From CAWAND01 sp963797485 (GTDB taxonomy: Bacteria; Chloroflexota; Anaerolineae; Anaerolineales; E44-bin32), in the NCBI GenBank assembly GCA_963797485.1, contig CAWCPF010000004.1, forward strand, positions 124,001 to 188,000: DNA of 64,000 nucleotides. The letters are read 5' to 3'. Positions 38,047 to 48,366 of the stretch are shown here, one piece after another. Position 1 is the stretch's first letter. Every line of letters begins with the position of its first letter. The notes beneath the pieces are model-generated. The model had not been told where the DNA came from and searched no databases. It saw only the letters and a program-made list of their open reading frames with translations. A program made the translations under genes and the position numbers.

Positions 38047-40341
38047 ATGTCACGTTACATAGCAACTCGCGCCATTCAGGGCGCCAACATGGTCGTCGAT
38101 GAAGCCAACAGGCTGCTCGCTCGAGCCATCGAGGAGAAGGGTCCGACCACGCCGGTGGCGTTCCCAAACACCGCCTACTACCTGCCGGTCATCTTGGGTA
38201 TGCTGGGCCGCGAGGTCAGCAAACTGGAGGACCTTCCACCGGTGATGGAGCATGCCATGAGCCTGCTGCATCCCTTGCCGCAGGCCCACCGCTGGACACC
38301 TTACCTGGGCGAAACGCTCGACAGCGGCATGGCGACCCTCTTAGCCGAGGAGGTCATCGAAGCCGTCCGGTTTGCCTACGGGCAACAACCGGAGGCGTAT
38401 CCAGGGCTAACCCTGGCCGGCGCGACCTCGTTCACCAGCCCGGATGAGAACGGGAATGGCGGCGGAGCCAAAGCCAACGGCCACCTGAATGGGCCGATCG
38501 ACGACATCCAGCTCCGGTCCTGGGGGATCCAGTTGGTCGACGGACGCATGCCCGGATTTGCGGCGATTGTGGGCGCGGCGCACTCCAACGAGGCCGCCGT
38601 GGCCATCGTCCGTGAGCTCCAAAAAAGAAACATCCTCACCTTCCTGTGCGGCAACGTCAACGGACGCTCGATTATCGATCAATTGGCCGAAGAGGGCGTG
38701 GAGATGGGCTACGACACCTATATCGTGCCCTTTGGCCGCGATACCCTGTCGGCCATCTACCCGCTCGGCTTCGCCACCCGCTCGGCACTGACCTTCGGCG
38801 GTAAGAAGGGCGGCCAATGGCGGGACATTCTGCTCTACAACAAGTACCGGGTGTTTGCCTTTGTGCTTGCTTTGGGCGAAGTTGACGACCTCAAGTACGC
38901 GACTGCCGCCGGGGCCATCTCCTACGGCTTCCCGGTGATCGCCGACACCATCATCCCCGAGATCCTGCCAACGGGCGTCACCCAGTACGAACACGTCATC
39001 TCCCGGCCGTGGAACGAGATCCAGGCCGAGACGGAAGCCGAAAAGGCCGCCAAGCTGGTCCAGGAGGCGATCGAGGTGCGCGGGGTCAAGATCCGCATCA
39101 CCGAGGTCCCCGTGCCGGTGCCGTACGGCTCGGCCTTTGAGGGCGAGGTGGTGCGGAAAACGGACATGCGCGTTGAGTTCGGTGGCAAGCACAGCCGAGC
39201 CTTCGAGTACCTGCGCATGGTCGAGATGGATGAGGTCGAGGATGGCAAGATCGAGGTCATCGGGCCCAACTTCGACGATATTGAGTCCCAAGGCAATATG
39301 GATTTGGCCATCCTGGTCGAAGTCGCCGGCCGCAAGATGGAGACCGACTTCGAGCCGGTGTTGGAACGGCAGATTCACTACTTCGTCAACGCCGCCTCGG
39401 GCATACAACACATCGGTCAGCGTGATATTGCCTGGATCCGCATCAGCAATGGAGCCGCTGAGAAGGGCTTCACACTGGAACACTTCGGCAAGATCTTGCA
39501 TGCCCGGTTCCACGGCGATTTTGGAACCATCGTGGACAAGGTGCAGGTCAAGATCATCACCGAGCCCAAGCTCTATGCAGAGTGGCTGGATAAGGCGCGC
39601 TCGGCCTACGAAGAGCGCAACGAACGGATAGGCTCGATGACGGATGAGTCCGTCACCGAATTCTATTCCTGCACGCTGTGTCAGTCCTTTGCGCCCGACC
39701 ATGTGTGCATCGTCAGCCCGGAGCGGCTGGGCCTGTGCGGGGCTTACAACTGGCTCGACTGCAAAGCCTCCAATCAGATCAACCCGACCGGCCCCAACCA
39801 GCCGATCGTCAAGGGCAATCTGCTGGACGGCAGCAAGGGCTACTACGTCGGAATCAACGATTACGCCAAGTCGGCCTCACATCGGCACGGTCGGCGAGGT
39901 CTCGATGTACTCGATCATGGAGAATCCCATGACGGCCTGCGGCTGCTTCGAGTGCATCGCCATGGTCATTCCCGAGGCCAACGGAATGATGATCGTCAGC
40001 CGAGAGGACACCGGCATGACGCCGGCCGGGATGACCTTCTCGACCCTGGCCGGGATGGCCGGCGGCGGTCTGCAAACCCCGGGGATCATGGGCCACGGCA
40101 AGTATTACATCCTGAGCCCCAAATTCGTCTCGGCCGACGGCGGCTTCAAGCGCGTCGTGTGGATGTCGGAAAATCTCAAGAGCCAAATGGCGGACCAGCT
40201 GCGGAGGTTGCCAAGCGCGAGGGTGATCCCGATCTGATCGATCGCATCGCCGACGGCAAGATCTGCACGGAGGTGGAGCCGCTGGTCCAGTTCCTGACGG
40301 AGAAGCAGCACCCGGCGCTGTCCATGCCGCCGCTGCTATAG
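38047..40341 (+). CDS. acsB: Acetyl-CoA synthase beta subunit (two frame breaks)
   Basis: GGGAGG precedes ATG 38047. The long N-terminal domain (residues ~1-310) of bacterial AcsB is present, so this is not the short archaeal CdhC. A-cluster cysteines lie in FYSCTLCQSFAPDHVC and LGLCGAYNWLDC, and CGCFEC follows. Two one-base changes disturb the frame: an extra base near 39876 and a missing G near 40206; after the second the original frame resumes as VAKREGDPDLIDRI and ends LSMPPLL at 40341. Both look like sequence errors. Full length is ~765 residues. It joins CO, methyl-CFeSP and CoA into acetyl-CoA. Confidence 0.95.
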   Translation: MSRYIATRAIQGANMVVDEANRLLARAIEEKGPTTPVAFPNTAYYLPVILGMLGREVSKLEDLPPVMEHAMSLLHPLPQAHRWTPYLGETLDSGMATLLAEEVIEAVRFAYGQQPEAYPGLTLAGATSFTSPDENGNGGGAKANGHLNGPIDDIQLRSWGIQLVDGRMPGFAAIVGAAHSNEAAVAIVRELQKRNILTFLCGNVNGRSIIDQLAEEGVEMGYDTYIVPFGRDTLSAIYPLGFATRSALTFGGKKGGQWRDILLYNKYRVFAFVLALGEVDDLKYATAAGAISYGFPVIADTIIPEILPTGVTQYEHVISRPWNEIQAETEAEKAAKLVQEAIEVRGVKIRITEVPVPVPYGSAFEGEVVRKTDMRVEFGGKHSRAFEYLRMVEMDEVEDGKIEVIGPNFDDIESQGNMDLAILVEVAGRKMETDFEPVLERQIHYFVNAASGIQHIGQRDIAWIRISNGAAEKGFTLEHFGKILHARFHGDFGTIVDKVQVKIITEPKLYAEWLDKARSAYEERNERIGSMTDESVTEFYSCTLCQSFAPDHVCIVSPERLGLCGAYNWLDCKASNQINPTGPNQPIVKGNLLDGSKGYYVGINDYAKSASHRHGRRGLDVLDHGESHDGLRLLRVHRHGHSRGQRNDDRQPRGHRHDAGRDDLLDPGRDGRRRSANPGDHGPRQVLHPEPQIRLGRRRLQARRVDVGKSQEPNGGPAAEVAKREGDPDLIDRIADGKICTEVEPLVQFLTEKQHPALSMPPLL

Positions 40342-40435
40342 GAGAGCACCAGGTGTTTCCGGGGGGAGGCTCGCATAGAGGGCTTCCCTCCTCAGTCAAT
40401 GTCACTTCTGGAAGAAAGCGAGGTCATCGAGTCCT

Positions 40436-41410
40436 ATGACCGTTGAGATTCCCAAGGAAAAGTGGGCCGGCACAGTTCGGGAAGTCACGCTGGGCGCCAC
40501 GTCTGATCAAGGTGGGACCCGGACGAAAACCATCACGGTGGGTGGCGAGGGGAGCATGCCCTTCCTCAACTATGACGGCAAGACCCTGCGCACACCCGTG
40601 ATCGGCGTCGAGATCTGCGATCGGAAACCTGACGACTGGTCGCCGCTGCTGTATCAGGCCTGGGGCGAGGTCATGGATGACCCCGGCACCTGGGCCAAGG
40701 CCGCCGAAGATGCCGGGGCCGACCTGATCTACCTGGTCCTCAGCCTCAACGTGGCCGATGGTGCGCCCAACACGCCCGAACTTGCCCGCTCGGCCTTGCG
40801 CAAGGTGTTGGATGCTTCCGGGCTTCCGGTGATTGTCATCGGACCGGGCCAGGCCGAATTGGACAACGAGCTCTTGGTGCCGGTGGCCGAGGAAGGGAAG
40901 GGCGAGAAGCTGGTCCTCGGTTTGTGCGAGGACAAGAATTACCGCACGATCGTGGCGGCGGCCATGGCCAATGATCAAGTGGTCCAGTCGTCCACGCCCA
41001 TGGACGTCAACCTGTCCAAGCAGCTGGTGATTTTGATCACCGACATGGGCTTGCCGCTGGAACGTATCCTGATGGATCCCACGACCGGCGCGCTCGGATA
41101 CGGGATCGAGTATGGCTACTCGGTGATGGAGCGCTTGAGACTGGCCGCCCTGCAAGGGGACGTCATGACGCAGCTGCCCATGATCGTCACACCCGGGGCC
41201 GAAACCTGGAAGGTCAAGGAGTCCAAGGTCGGCGAGGGGGTCCCCGAGGGCTGGGGTGTGTGGGAAAAGCGGTCGCTGGAATGGGAGGCCATTACCGCCT
41301 CCAGCCTGATCCATGCCGGTGCCGACATCGTCATTGTTCGGCATCCGGAGACCCTGCGCCGGCTGCGGGCGGTCACGGCTGATCTGATGCAGCCGGTGGA
41401 ACAGGTCTAG
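40436..41410 (+). CDS. acsD: Corrinoid iron-sulfur protein small subunit
   Basis: A 324-residue TIM-barrel protein with FLNYDGKTLRTPVIGVEICD, VVQSSTPMDVNLSKQL and LMDPTTGALGYGIEYGYSVMER, all typical of AcsD/CdhD. It pairs with AcsC to form the methyl carrier between AcsE and AcsB. The gap of 94 bases after acsB is the longest between acsB and acsE, but no promoter is clear. The gene is intact. Confidence 0.95.
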   Translation: MTVEIPKEKWAGTVREVTLGATSDQGGTRTKTITVGGEGSMPFLNYDGKTLRTPVIGVEICDRKPDDWSPLLYQAWGEVMDDPGTWAKAAEDAGADLIYLVLSLNVADGAPNTPELARSALRKVLDASGLPVIVIGPGQAELDNELLVPVAEEGKGEKLVLGLCEDKNYRTIVAAAMANDQVVQSSTPMDVNLSKQLVILITDMGLPLERILMDPTTGALGYGIEYGYSVMERLRLAALQGDVMTQLPMIVTPGAETWKVKESKVGEGVPEGWGVWEKRSLEWEAITASSLIHAGADIVIVRHPETLRRLRAVTADLMQPVEQV

Positions 41411-41428
41411 GCGAGGTGGAGGCAGACG

Positions 41429-42778
41429 ATGCCATTGACAGGTCTTGAAATCTACAAGCTTCTCCCGCAGACGAACTGCAAGGACTGCGGCTATCCGACG
41501 TGCCTGGCCTTCGCCATGAAATTGGCGGCCAAACAGGCTCAACTGAAGGACTGCCCGCATGTGACCGAAGAGGCCGCCGGTAAGCTCGCCGCGGCCTCGG
41601 CGCCTCCGATCCGGCTGGTGGAACTCAGCGGTGGCAACGGCAAGCTGCAGGTCGGCAACGAAACCGTCCTTTTCAGACATGAGAAAACCTTCTATCACAA
41701 GCCCGGCTTGTTCCTGAGGCTGAAGGCGAGTGATGGCGCCGACAAGATCAAAGCACAGGTCGCCGAAGCGTCTGCTTACCAGGTTGACTACGTGGGCATC
41801 ACCCTTGAGTTGGACGGCTTCGCTATCGAACTCCGAAGGCGGAGATGCGGGAGCCTTTGCCGAGGCGGTCTCGGCGGCGCAATCGGCCACTCAAAAGCCG
41901 TTGATCCTCCTTTCCCAGGACCCGGCCGGCGGCAAGCGCGGGTCTCAAAGCTGCCGAAGGCAAGCGCCCGTTGCTGTACGCCGCCGATGCCGACAACGCC
42001 ACGGCGATGGCGGCCTTGGCCAAGGAACACAAGGTTCCGCTGGTGGCCAAGGCGGGATCCCTCGAGGGTCTGGCCGAGCTCACGCAATCGCTGCTGCAGG
42101 CTGGGGTGGAGGATCTCGTCCTCGACCCCGGCATCCACGGCTTTCACGAAGGGCTGGAACGACTCACAGCCATCCGCCGCTTGGCCATCAAAGCCAATTT
42201 CCGTTCGCTTGGTTACCCGGTGATCACCTTCCCGGGTCAAGACGGGGCGCAGGACGCTTCGCTCCTGGCAGCCCAGCACATCGCCAAGTACGCCGGCTTC
42301 ATCGTGCTTGAGGCCTTTGATCCGGCGGCACTCTATCCTCTCTTGGTGCTGCGAGAGAACATCTACACCGACCCGCAAAAACCGATTCAGGTTCAGCCCG
42401 GCCTGTACGAGATCAACTCGCCGGATGGCCAGTCGCCCCTGATGGTCACAACTAACTTCTCCATCACGTACTTCTCTGTGGCCAACGAGGTCGAAGTCAT
42501 CGGGCTGGCCGGCCTGGCTGCTGGTGGCCGATGCCGAAGGCATGAGCGTCCTGACAGCCTGGGCGGCGGGCAATTTCGACGCCGAGCGCATCGCCAAGGC
42601 AGTCAAGGGCTTCGGCACCGAGGACAAAGTCGGCCACAAGAAGCTGATTATCCCCGGCCAGGTCGCCGTACTCTCGGGAGAGCTCGAAGAAGAGTTGCCT
42701 GGTTGGGAGATCATGGTCGGCCCGCGCGAAGCGGTCGACATCTCGGGTTACTTGAAAGCTATGTGGTCCAAATCGTGA
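41429..42778 (+). CDS. acsC: Corrinoid iron-sulfur protein large subunit (three frame breaks)
   Basis: ATG 41429 follows GTGGAGG. The N-terminal 4Fe-4S domain shows LLPQTNCKDCGYPTCLAFA with a later C in LKDCPHV. The barrel and C-terminal cobamide domain follow (LDPGIHGFHEGLERL, VTTNFSITYFSVANEV, AWAAGNFDAERIAKA). Breaks near 41822, 41930 and 42511 need correcting; one is an extra C in GGCCTGG. Joined length is ~449 residues. Because flanking genes are intact and the protein is essential to the pathway, I treat these as sequencing errors. Confidence 0.93.
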
Positions 42779-42812
42779 TCGGCTGGGAATGGTCCAGCTT
42801 GGGAGGCCCGCC

Positions 42813-43082
42813 ATGAACGAGCTGGTTGCTGAAATCCGGAAGGATCCCTACGTGGGCTACGATCCCCAACTGGTGGCCCGGGCCGCGGCGGCCTGCCAAG
42901 CGTGCGGAACGGAGGCGCCTTGCATGCAGGCGTGTGGACACCAGGTGGATATCCGATCGATCGTCCAGTCGGCTGGCAAGGCGGCATGCGAGGCGCTGGC
43001 TCTGCCGCGTTGGTTCGGGAGCCGGGAAGATGTCGAAGCTGCCAAGGTCACCGACATGATCTGTGACTGCTACAACGGCTAG
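42813..43082 (+). CDS. Small Fe-S protein resembling the GltD N-terminal domain
   Basis: GGGAGG precedes ATG 42813; 89 residues. Cysteines 28, 31, 37 and 41 form CQACGTEAPCMQACGHQVDIR, like the front cluster domain of GltD/NfnB and DPYD proteins, but nothing else of those enzymes is present. A final MICDCYNG adds a CxC. It sits between acsC and the activator acsV, so it could supply electrons for reductive activation of the corrinoid protein. It has no established family known to me. Confidence 0.6.
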   Translation: MNELVAEIRKDPYVGYDPQLVARAAAACQACGTEAPCMQACGHQVDIRSIVQSAGKAACEALALPRWFGSREDVEAAKVTDMICDCYNG

Positions 43083-43121
43083 CCTGGGGCCCCTGCCCTA
43101 GGCCGAGATTGCGAGTAGGTA

Positions 43122-45081
43122 TTGGCCACGCACCGAGTTAGCTTCCACCCGGCGGGAACATCTGTCGACGTCCCAACCGGCGCCCTCTTGGTCGAAGCCA
43201 TCCGCAAGGCGGGTCTGGATTTCCAGCAGCCCTGCGGCGGCCAGGGCCGTTGTGGACGTTGCGCCGTGGTGGTCGAGGGTGAGGGGGCACGCCGAAGATC
43301 GACGATCCGCCTCACCGCAGATGACCTGGCGGCCGGCTTTGCGCTGGCATGCCAGACGGTGGTCGAAGGCGACATCCAGCTGACCATCCCCAAGCAGGAG
43401 GAGGTCGTGCGGCGCCTGGTGACTGACCGGACGGCGCGCGAGGTCGAGATTCCTTTTGACTATGACCCGACGGCTCTCCAGCCCATGCGTGCCTTGCGGC
43501 TGGAACTCCCCGAGCCCAGTCTAGACGACAACCTGGATGATGTGGCGCGTCTGAAGAAGGGCTTGCAGACCGCCGGTTATCCGAATGTGCGTCTCCCCCT
43601 GCCGGTGCTTCGGCGCTTGAATCGGGTGCTGCGCGATTCTGACTGGAAACCGTGGCTATTGCTTGAGACGGATGATTGGAGCCGGCCCGACGGGCCGGCG
43701 AGGCTGGTCGATGTCTCCTCCGAGGCCTTGCGGCCGCTGGGCTTGGCCCTCGACATCGGCACCACGACGGTCAGCGCGTTCCTGGTGGCTCTCGACAGCG
43801 GGGAGGTGCTGGCCTCCGCCGCCGAGTACAACGGGCAGATCGGCTGCGGGGAAGATGTGATCTCGCGCATCGTTTACGCGGGGAAAGACGATGGGCTGGA
43901 CGAGCTGGCCCGGCGCGTGCGTGAGACGGTGCATGAGCTCCTGGAGCGCATGCGGCGGCGGACCGGGATCGCTCCCTCACAGGTGAGCAAGGCCATGGTG
44001 GTCGGCAACACGACCATGATCCACCTCTTCCTCGGCTTGCCGCCTGCCTCCATCCGGCTGACCCCGTACATTCCGACGGTCAATCTTCCGGCGCCGGTGC
44101 TGGCATCGGAGATCGGGCTGGGGATCAACCCCCTGGCGACCGTGGACTGCCTGCCGGGGGTGGCGTCGTACGTCGGGGCGGACATCACCGCCGGGGTCCT
44201 GGCCTCGGGTTTGGCCGATCAAGAGGCATTGACTCTCTTCATCGATATCGGAACCAACGGCGAAATGGTGCTCGGCACGCGCGATTGGATGGTCACCTGT
44301 GCCTGCTCGGCCGGCCCGGCATTCGAAGGCGCCGGGGTGGTGGATGGGATGCGGGCCACGACGGGCGCCATCGAAGAGGTTTGGGTCCACACCGAGACCT
44401 ACGAACCCACCATCCGCGTTATTGGGGAGGCCAAGCCGCGCGGCATTTGCGGGTCGGGCCTGATCTCGTTGCTGGCCGAACTGTTTGTGACCGGCGTGGT
44501 CGACAAGGGGGGCAATTTCAAGATGGACCTGGGCACGAACCGGCTCCGAGTTAGGCGAGCACGGCCCGGAATACGTCGTGGCCTGGGGCGAAGAGACGGA
44601 GAACGGGCGGGACATTGTCCTGTCGAAAGTGGATATCGACAACCTGATGCGCGCCAAGGGTGCCATCTATGCCGGGTTCAGCGTGCTGGCGGCCAGTGTG
44701 GGGGTGGACCTGGCGGATGTCGAGCAGGTTCTGGTGGGGGGTGCCTTCGGCAAGTACATCAACGTCGAGAAGGCGGTGCAGATCGGCCTGCTCCCCGACC
44801 TGCCGTGGGATCGTTTCCGCTTCCTTGGGAATACGGCTGTTTTGGGGGCCTATACAACTCTGCTCTCGCGCCAGGAGCGGCACAGGGCCGGAGATATCGC
44901 CCAGCGCATGACCTATGTGGAATTGTCGGCGGACAACAGCTTCTACGAAGCCTTCACGGCGGCGCTGTTCCTGCCCCACACTGAGATCAATCGCTTCCCC
45001 AATGTGGCCGAGGTTTGGGAGCGGCATGCGTCCGCCGATGGCGAGGTGAAGCATGAGACCGAGGAGACGGTAGAGGCCTGA
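43122..45081 (+). CDS. acsV: Reductive activator of the corrinoid iron-sulfur protein (one frame break)
   Basis: The N-terminal 2Fe-2S domain has Cys38, 44, 47 and 77 (QPCGGQGRCGRCAV and LACQTV). A linker leads to an ASKHA ATPase-like domain of the DUF4445/RACo type: LGLALDIGTTTVSAFLV, LFIDIGTNGEMVLG, GICGSGLISL and, after a break near 44555, VLVGGAFGKYINVEKAV. It uses ATP to reduce inactive Co(II) of AcsCD to Co(I). The start is TTG 43122. Total ~652 residues. It is immediately followed by cooC. Confidence 0.93.
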
Positions 45082-45083
45082 TC

Positions 45084-45851
45084 ATGACCAAAACGATCGC
45101 GTTAGCCGGCAAGGGCGGTACGGGCAAGACGACTGTCAGTGCCCTGATCATCAAGTCACTGGTTCGACAGGGTGCGGGGGCCATCTTGGCAATCGACGCC
45201 GATCCATCCACCAACCTTCACCTGGCCCTTGGCCTGGGGGTCCCCCTAACCGTGGGTGAGATCCGCGAGGGGATGACCGACCCGGCCATGTCCGGGACAC
45301 TCGGTGTTTCCGTCAGCCGCCAGGATTTTCTGACGCGTGAAATCCACATGGCGCTGGAGGAAGGCGAACGCGTCGACCTGCTGGCCATGGGTCGGCCGGA
45401 GGGGCAGGGGTGCTACTGCGCCGTTAACCATTTGCTGCGGCAGGTCGTGGATGAGCTGGAGGGGGGCTACGACTACGTTGTCATCGATAACGAGGCCGGG
45501 ATGGAGCACATCAGCCGGCGCACAACCAAGGGCGTCGATCTGCTGCTCATCGTCACCGATCCCACTATTCGCGGGATGAAGGCCGCGGCTTCGATCGCCC
45601 AAATGGCCAGCGATGTCGACGTGGATGTTCGACGTATGGGATTGATCGTCAACCGCGTCCAAGGCGAGATTCCGGATCCCTTGCTCGAGGCGATCGAGGA
45701 GCTGGGAGTCGAAGTCCTGGCCATGGTTCCCGCGGACCAACACATCAATGAGAACGATGCCCTGGGCCAGTCGCTGCTTTCGTTGAATGGAGAATCACCG
45801 GCCTGGGAGACCATCGACCCTATGATGCGCAAACTGGCCAAAGAACTTTGA
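45084..45851 (+). CDS. cooC: CODH nickel-insertion ATPase
   Basis: A 255-residue MinD/ParA-type ATPase. Deviant Walker A is GKGGTGKTT near the start. DADPSTNLHLALG follows and a CxC metal site lies in GQGCYCAVNH (~residue 112). VVIDNEAGMEHISRRT is Walker B-like. CooC dimerises to carry nickel to CODH/ACS. ATG 45084 is 3 bases after acsV. Intact. Confidence 0.93.
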   Translation: MTKTIALAGKGGTGKTTVSALIIKSLVRQGAGAILAIDADPSTNLHLALGLGVPLTVGEIREGMTDPAMSGTLGVSVSRQDFLTREIHMALEEGERVDLLAMGRPEGQGCYCAVNHLLRQVVDELEGGYDYVVIDNEAGMEHISRRTTKGVDLLLIVTDPTIRGMKAAASIAQMASDVDVDVRRMGLIVNRVQGEIPDPLLEAIEELGVEVLAMVPADQHINENDALGQSLLSLNGESPAWETIDPMMRKLAKEL

Positions 45852-45897
45852 AGTCCAGGCACCGGCACGCATTGACGACCCGAACAGGAGGCTAGGC

Positions 45898-46821
45898 ATG
45901 TACCTTATTGGCGAAAACATTCACATCATCTCCCCTCGGGTCAAAGAAGCGCTGGCCGCACGAGACGGCGGTTTCTTTGTCGATCTGGCTCGGAAGCAGA
46001 AAGCCGCCGGGGCTCACGCGCTGGATCTCAATATCGGCCCGCAGAAGAAAGCCGGACCGGAAGTCATGGAGTGGCTGGTCGACTGCATGCAAGAGGCCGT
46101 CCCCGGGATGACGCTGTCGTTCGACACGACCAACCTGGAGGCGATTGAGGCTGGGTTGAAGAAGGTGGGCGACAACGCCATCATCAATTCGACTTCCGGC
46201 GACGAGCTTCGCCTTGCCAATGTCCCGCCGGTGGCGGCGAAGTACGGCGCGGGCCTGATCGCCTTGTGCATGGAGAAGAGCGGCATACCGGTCAGCGCCG
46301 ACGCGCGTGTGGGCATCGCACTGGAGAAGCTCATTCCCCGCGCCGAAGAGGTCGGGCTGCCGATGTCCAAGCTGTTCGTGGACCCGCTCGTGCTCACGGT
46401 CTCGGGTTGCCAGGAATACGTCCCGCATGCCATCGAGACGGTTCGCATGCTCAAGATGGCCTCGGATCCGCCACCGCAGACGGTGGTTGGCCTGTCGAAC
46501 GTCTCCAATCAGGTCCCGCCGGAAGGACGGCCGCTGCTCAACCGCGTCTACATGGTGATGCTCATGGCGGCCGGGCTTGACGCCGCCATCCTCGATCCGT
46601 TCGACCTCGAGTTGATGGACGCCATACGGACCATCGAGACACGCGACAACAGCACGCCCGTCCGAGCCCTGTACTTGAAGCTGTTTGACGCCGTCAAGGC
46701 AGGCGGCGAACTTCAGCCCGAAGACGTCGATATGCTTGATACGGACCAGGCGGACATTTGGAAGACGGTCCAGGTCCTGCTTAACAAGGTGATCTACGCC
46801 GACTCGTATCTGCGCCTGTGA
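45898..46821 (+). CDS. acsE: Methyl-THF:corrinoid iron-sulfur protein methyltransferase
   Basis: ATG 45898 behind AGGAGG. The pterin-binding barrel shows IGENIHIISPRV, HALDLNIGPQ, SFDTTNLEAIE, IINSTSGDEL, FVDPLVLTVSG and VVGLSNVSNQVP, close to AcsE/MeTr. 307 residues, usual length is ~262-310. It moves the methyl group from methyl-THF to AcsCD. This shows the pathway uses tetrahydrofolate rather than a methanopterin. Intact. Confidence 0.95.
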   Translation: MYLIGENIHIISPRVKEALAARDGGFFVDLARKQKAAGAHALDLNIGPQKKAGPEVMEWLVDCMQEAVPGMTLSFDTTNLEAIEAGLKKVGDNAIINSTSGDELRLANVPPVAAKYGAGLIALCMEKSGIPVSADARVGIALEKLIPRAEEVGLPMSKLFVDPLVLTVSGCQEYVPHAIETVRMLKMASDPPPQTVVGLSNVSNQVPPEGRPLLNRVYMVMLMAAGLDAAILDPFDLELMDAIRTIETRDNSTPVRALYLKLFDAVKAGGELQPEDVDMLDTDQADIWKTVQVLLNKVIYADSYLRL

Positions 46822-46896
46822 TGAGTTGAGTATCCGGCGCCGATGGCAGGCCGGTTCGTCCGCCTGCCTCGGGTCAAGCCGCTTAGGAGATGTGCC

Positions 46897-48258
46897 ATGG
46901 CCCAAAAGCTAGACGCTCACGACATCGATGCTCTGCTGGCCAAAGCCAAAGAACCCGCGGCCGAGGCGATGCGACTGCATCCATTCTATCGAGGCAAAGT
47001 CGAGGTGGCCCTCAAGGCCCGCGTCCGGGACTTCAATGACTTTGCCATCTGGTACACCCCCGGCGTAGCCGATCCGTGCCGGGCCATCGCCAAAGACCCG
47101 GAGCTGGTGTACGAATACACGCACAAATGGAACACCGTGGCCGTGGTGTCTGACGGCACACGCGTGCTCGGACTGGGTGATATCGGCCCCAAGGCCGGCA
47201 TGCCGGTCATGGAAGGCAAGGCACTGCTGTTCAAGTATCTGGGCGGCGTGGACGCCTGGCCCATCATGCTGGACACCAAGGACCCGGACAAGATCATCGA
47301 GACCGTGGCGCTGATCCAGCCTGGATTCGGTGGCATCAATCTGGAGGATTTCTCCCAACCCAAGTGCTTCCGTATCCTGGATACGCTTAGAGCCCGGGCC
47401 GAGATCCCCATCTGGCATGACGACCAACAGGGCACGGCGACCGTGACCCTCTCCGGTCTGCTCAACGCGCTCAAGATTGTGGGCAAGAAACTTAGCGAAG
47501 CCCAAATCGTCTTCGTCGGCTCAGGCGCCTCCAACGTCGCCTGTGCCCGATTGATCTTCAGCGCCGGAGCCACGCCCGGTCTGTGCCGCATGGTTGACAG
47601 CAAGGGGATCCTGCACCGCAAACGTAAGGATCTCGAGATGCGCAAGGCCGAGTATGTCGACAAATGGCGCTTCTGCCAATCGACGAACGCAGAAGGGCGG
47701 GAGGGCAACATCCCCGAGGCACTCGATGGGGCGGACGCGGTGATTGCCCTCTCCACGCCGGGGCCCGGCACGCTGCAGGCCGACTGGATCCGCAAGATGG
47801 CCAAGGACTCGATCGTGTTTGCCTGCGCCAATCCGGTCCCCGAGATTTGGCCCTGGGAGGCAGAAGAGGCCGGGGCGGCCATCGTGGCCACCGGCCGGTC
47901 GGATTTCCCCAATCAGGTCAACAACTCGCTGGGATTCCCCGGCATCTTCCGGGGCACGCTGGATGTTCGAGCCTCGACGATCACAGACGGCATGTGCCAC
48001 GCCGCTGCCCATGCCCTGGCCGGGATGGCCGAGGAGCAGGGGCTCAGCCGGACCCACATTCTCCCGACCATGGATGACTGGGAGGTCTATCCGCGCGAGG
48101 CGGCAGCAGTCGCCGCCAAGGCAGTCGAAGAAGGGATTGCCCGCAAGCCGATGAGCCACGACGACGAGCTGAAGAATGCCGCCGCCATCATCCGGCGCGC
48201 GCGAGATCTCACCCAGACCATGATGAAGGAAGGCTTCATCCTGGACCCGGATGAGTGA
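46897..48258 (+). CDS. NAD(P)-dependent malic enzyme
   Basis: ATG 46897 follows TTAGGAGAT. WYTPGVADPCRAIA, VVSDGTRVLGLGDIGP, MEGKALLFKYLGGVDAWPI, INLEDFSQPKCF and WHDDQQGTATVTLSGLLNAL mark the catalytic N-domain; IVFVGSGASNVACARL is the nucleotide motif. 453 residues without the C-terminal phosphotransacetylase domain of MaeB. It interconverts malate and pyruvate plus CO2. Its position 75 bases after acsE suggests co-expression with acetyl-CoA synthesis. Confidence 0.93.
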   Translation: MAQKLDAHDIDALLAKAKEPAAEAMRLHPFYRGKVEVALKARVRDFNDFAIWYTPGVADPCRAIAKDPELVYEYTHKWNTVAVVSDGTRVLGLGDIGPKAGMPVMEGKALLFKYLGGVDAWPIMLDTKDPDKIIETVALIQPGFGGINLEDFSQPKCFRILDTLRARAEIPIWHDDQQGTATVTLSGLLNALKIVGKKLSEAQIVFVGSGASNVACARLIFSAGATPGLCRMVDSKGILHRKRKDLEMRKAEYVDKWRFCQSTNAEGREGNIPEALDGADAVIALSTPGPGTLQADWIRKMAKDSIVFACANPVPEIWPWEAEEAGAAIVATGRSDFPNQVNNSLGFPGIFRGTLDVRASTITDGMCHAAAHALAGMAEEQGLSRTHILPTMDDWEVYPREAAAVAAKAVEEGIARKPMSHDDELKNAAAIIRRARDLTQTMMKEGFILDPDE

Positions 48259-48366
48259 CCTATGAACGAAGGGTTCAGTCGTCGAAGATGGTGACGCGTT
48301 CTTGGCGGAGAGCTGGGCGGGTCCGAGGGGGGTCGCCGCCCGGGCTGTCCGAAGGAGAGGCAAGGC

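Noticed and set aside
40190..40215. Programmed ribosomal frameshift in acsB
   Set aside because: A missing G explains the change, two breaks of opposite sign occur in the gene, and no slippery site with a downstream pseudoknot is seen.
36036..46821. The CODH/ACS genes as pseudogenes because of frame breaks
   Set aside because: Breaks in acsB, acsC and acsV mostly look like single-base changes, all active-site motifs remain and intact pathway genes alternate with broken ones, so sequencing error is more likely.
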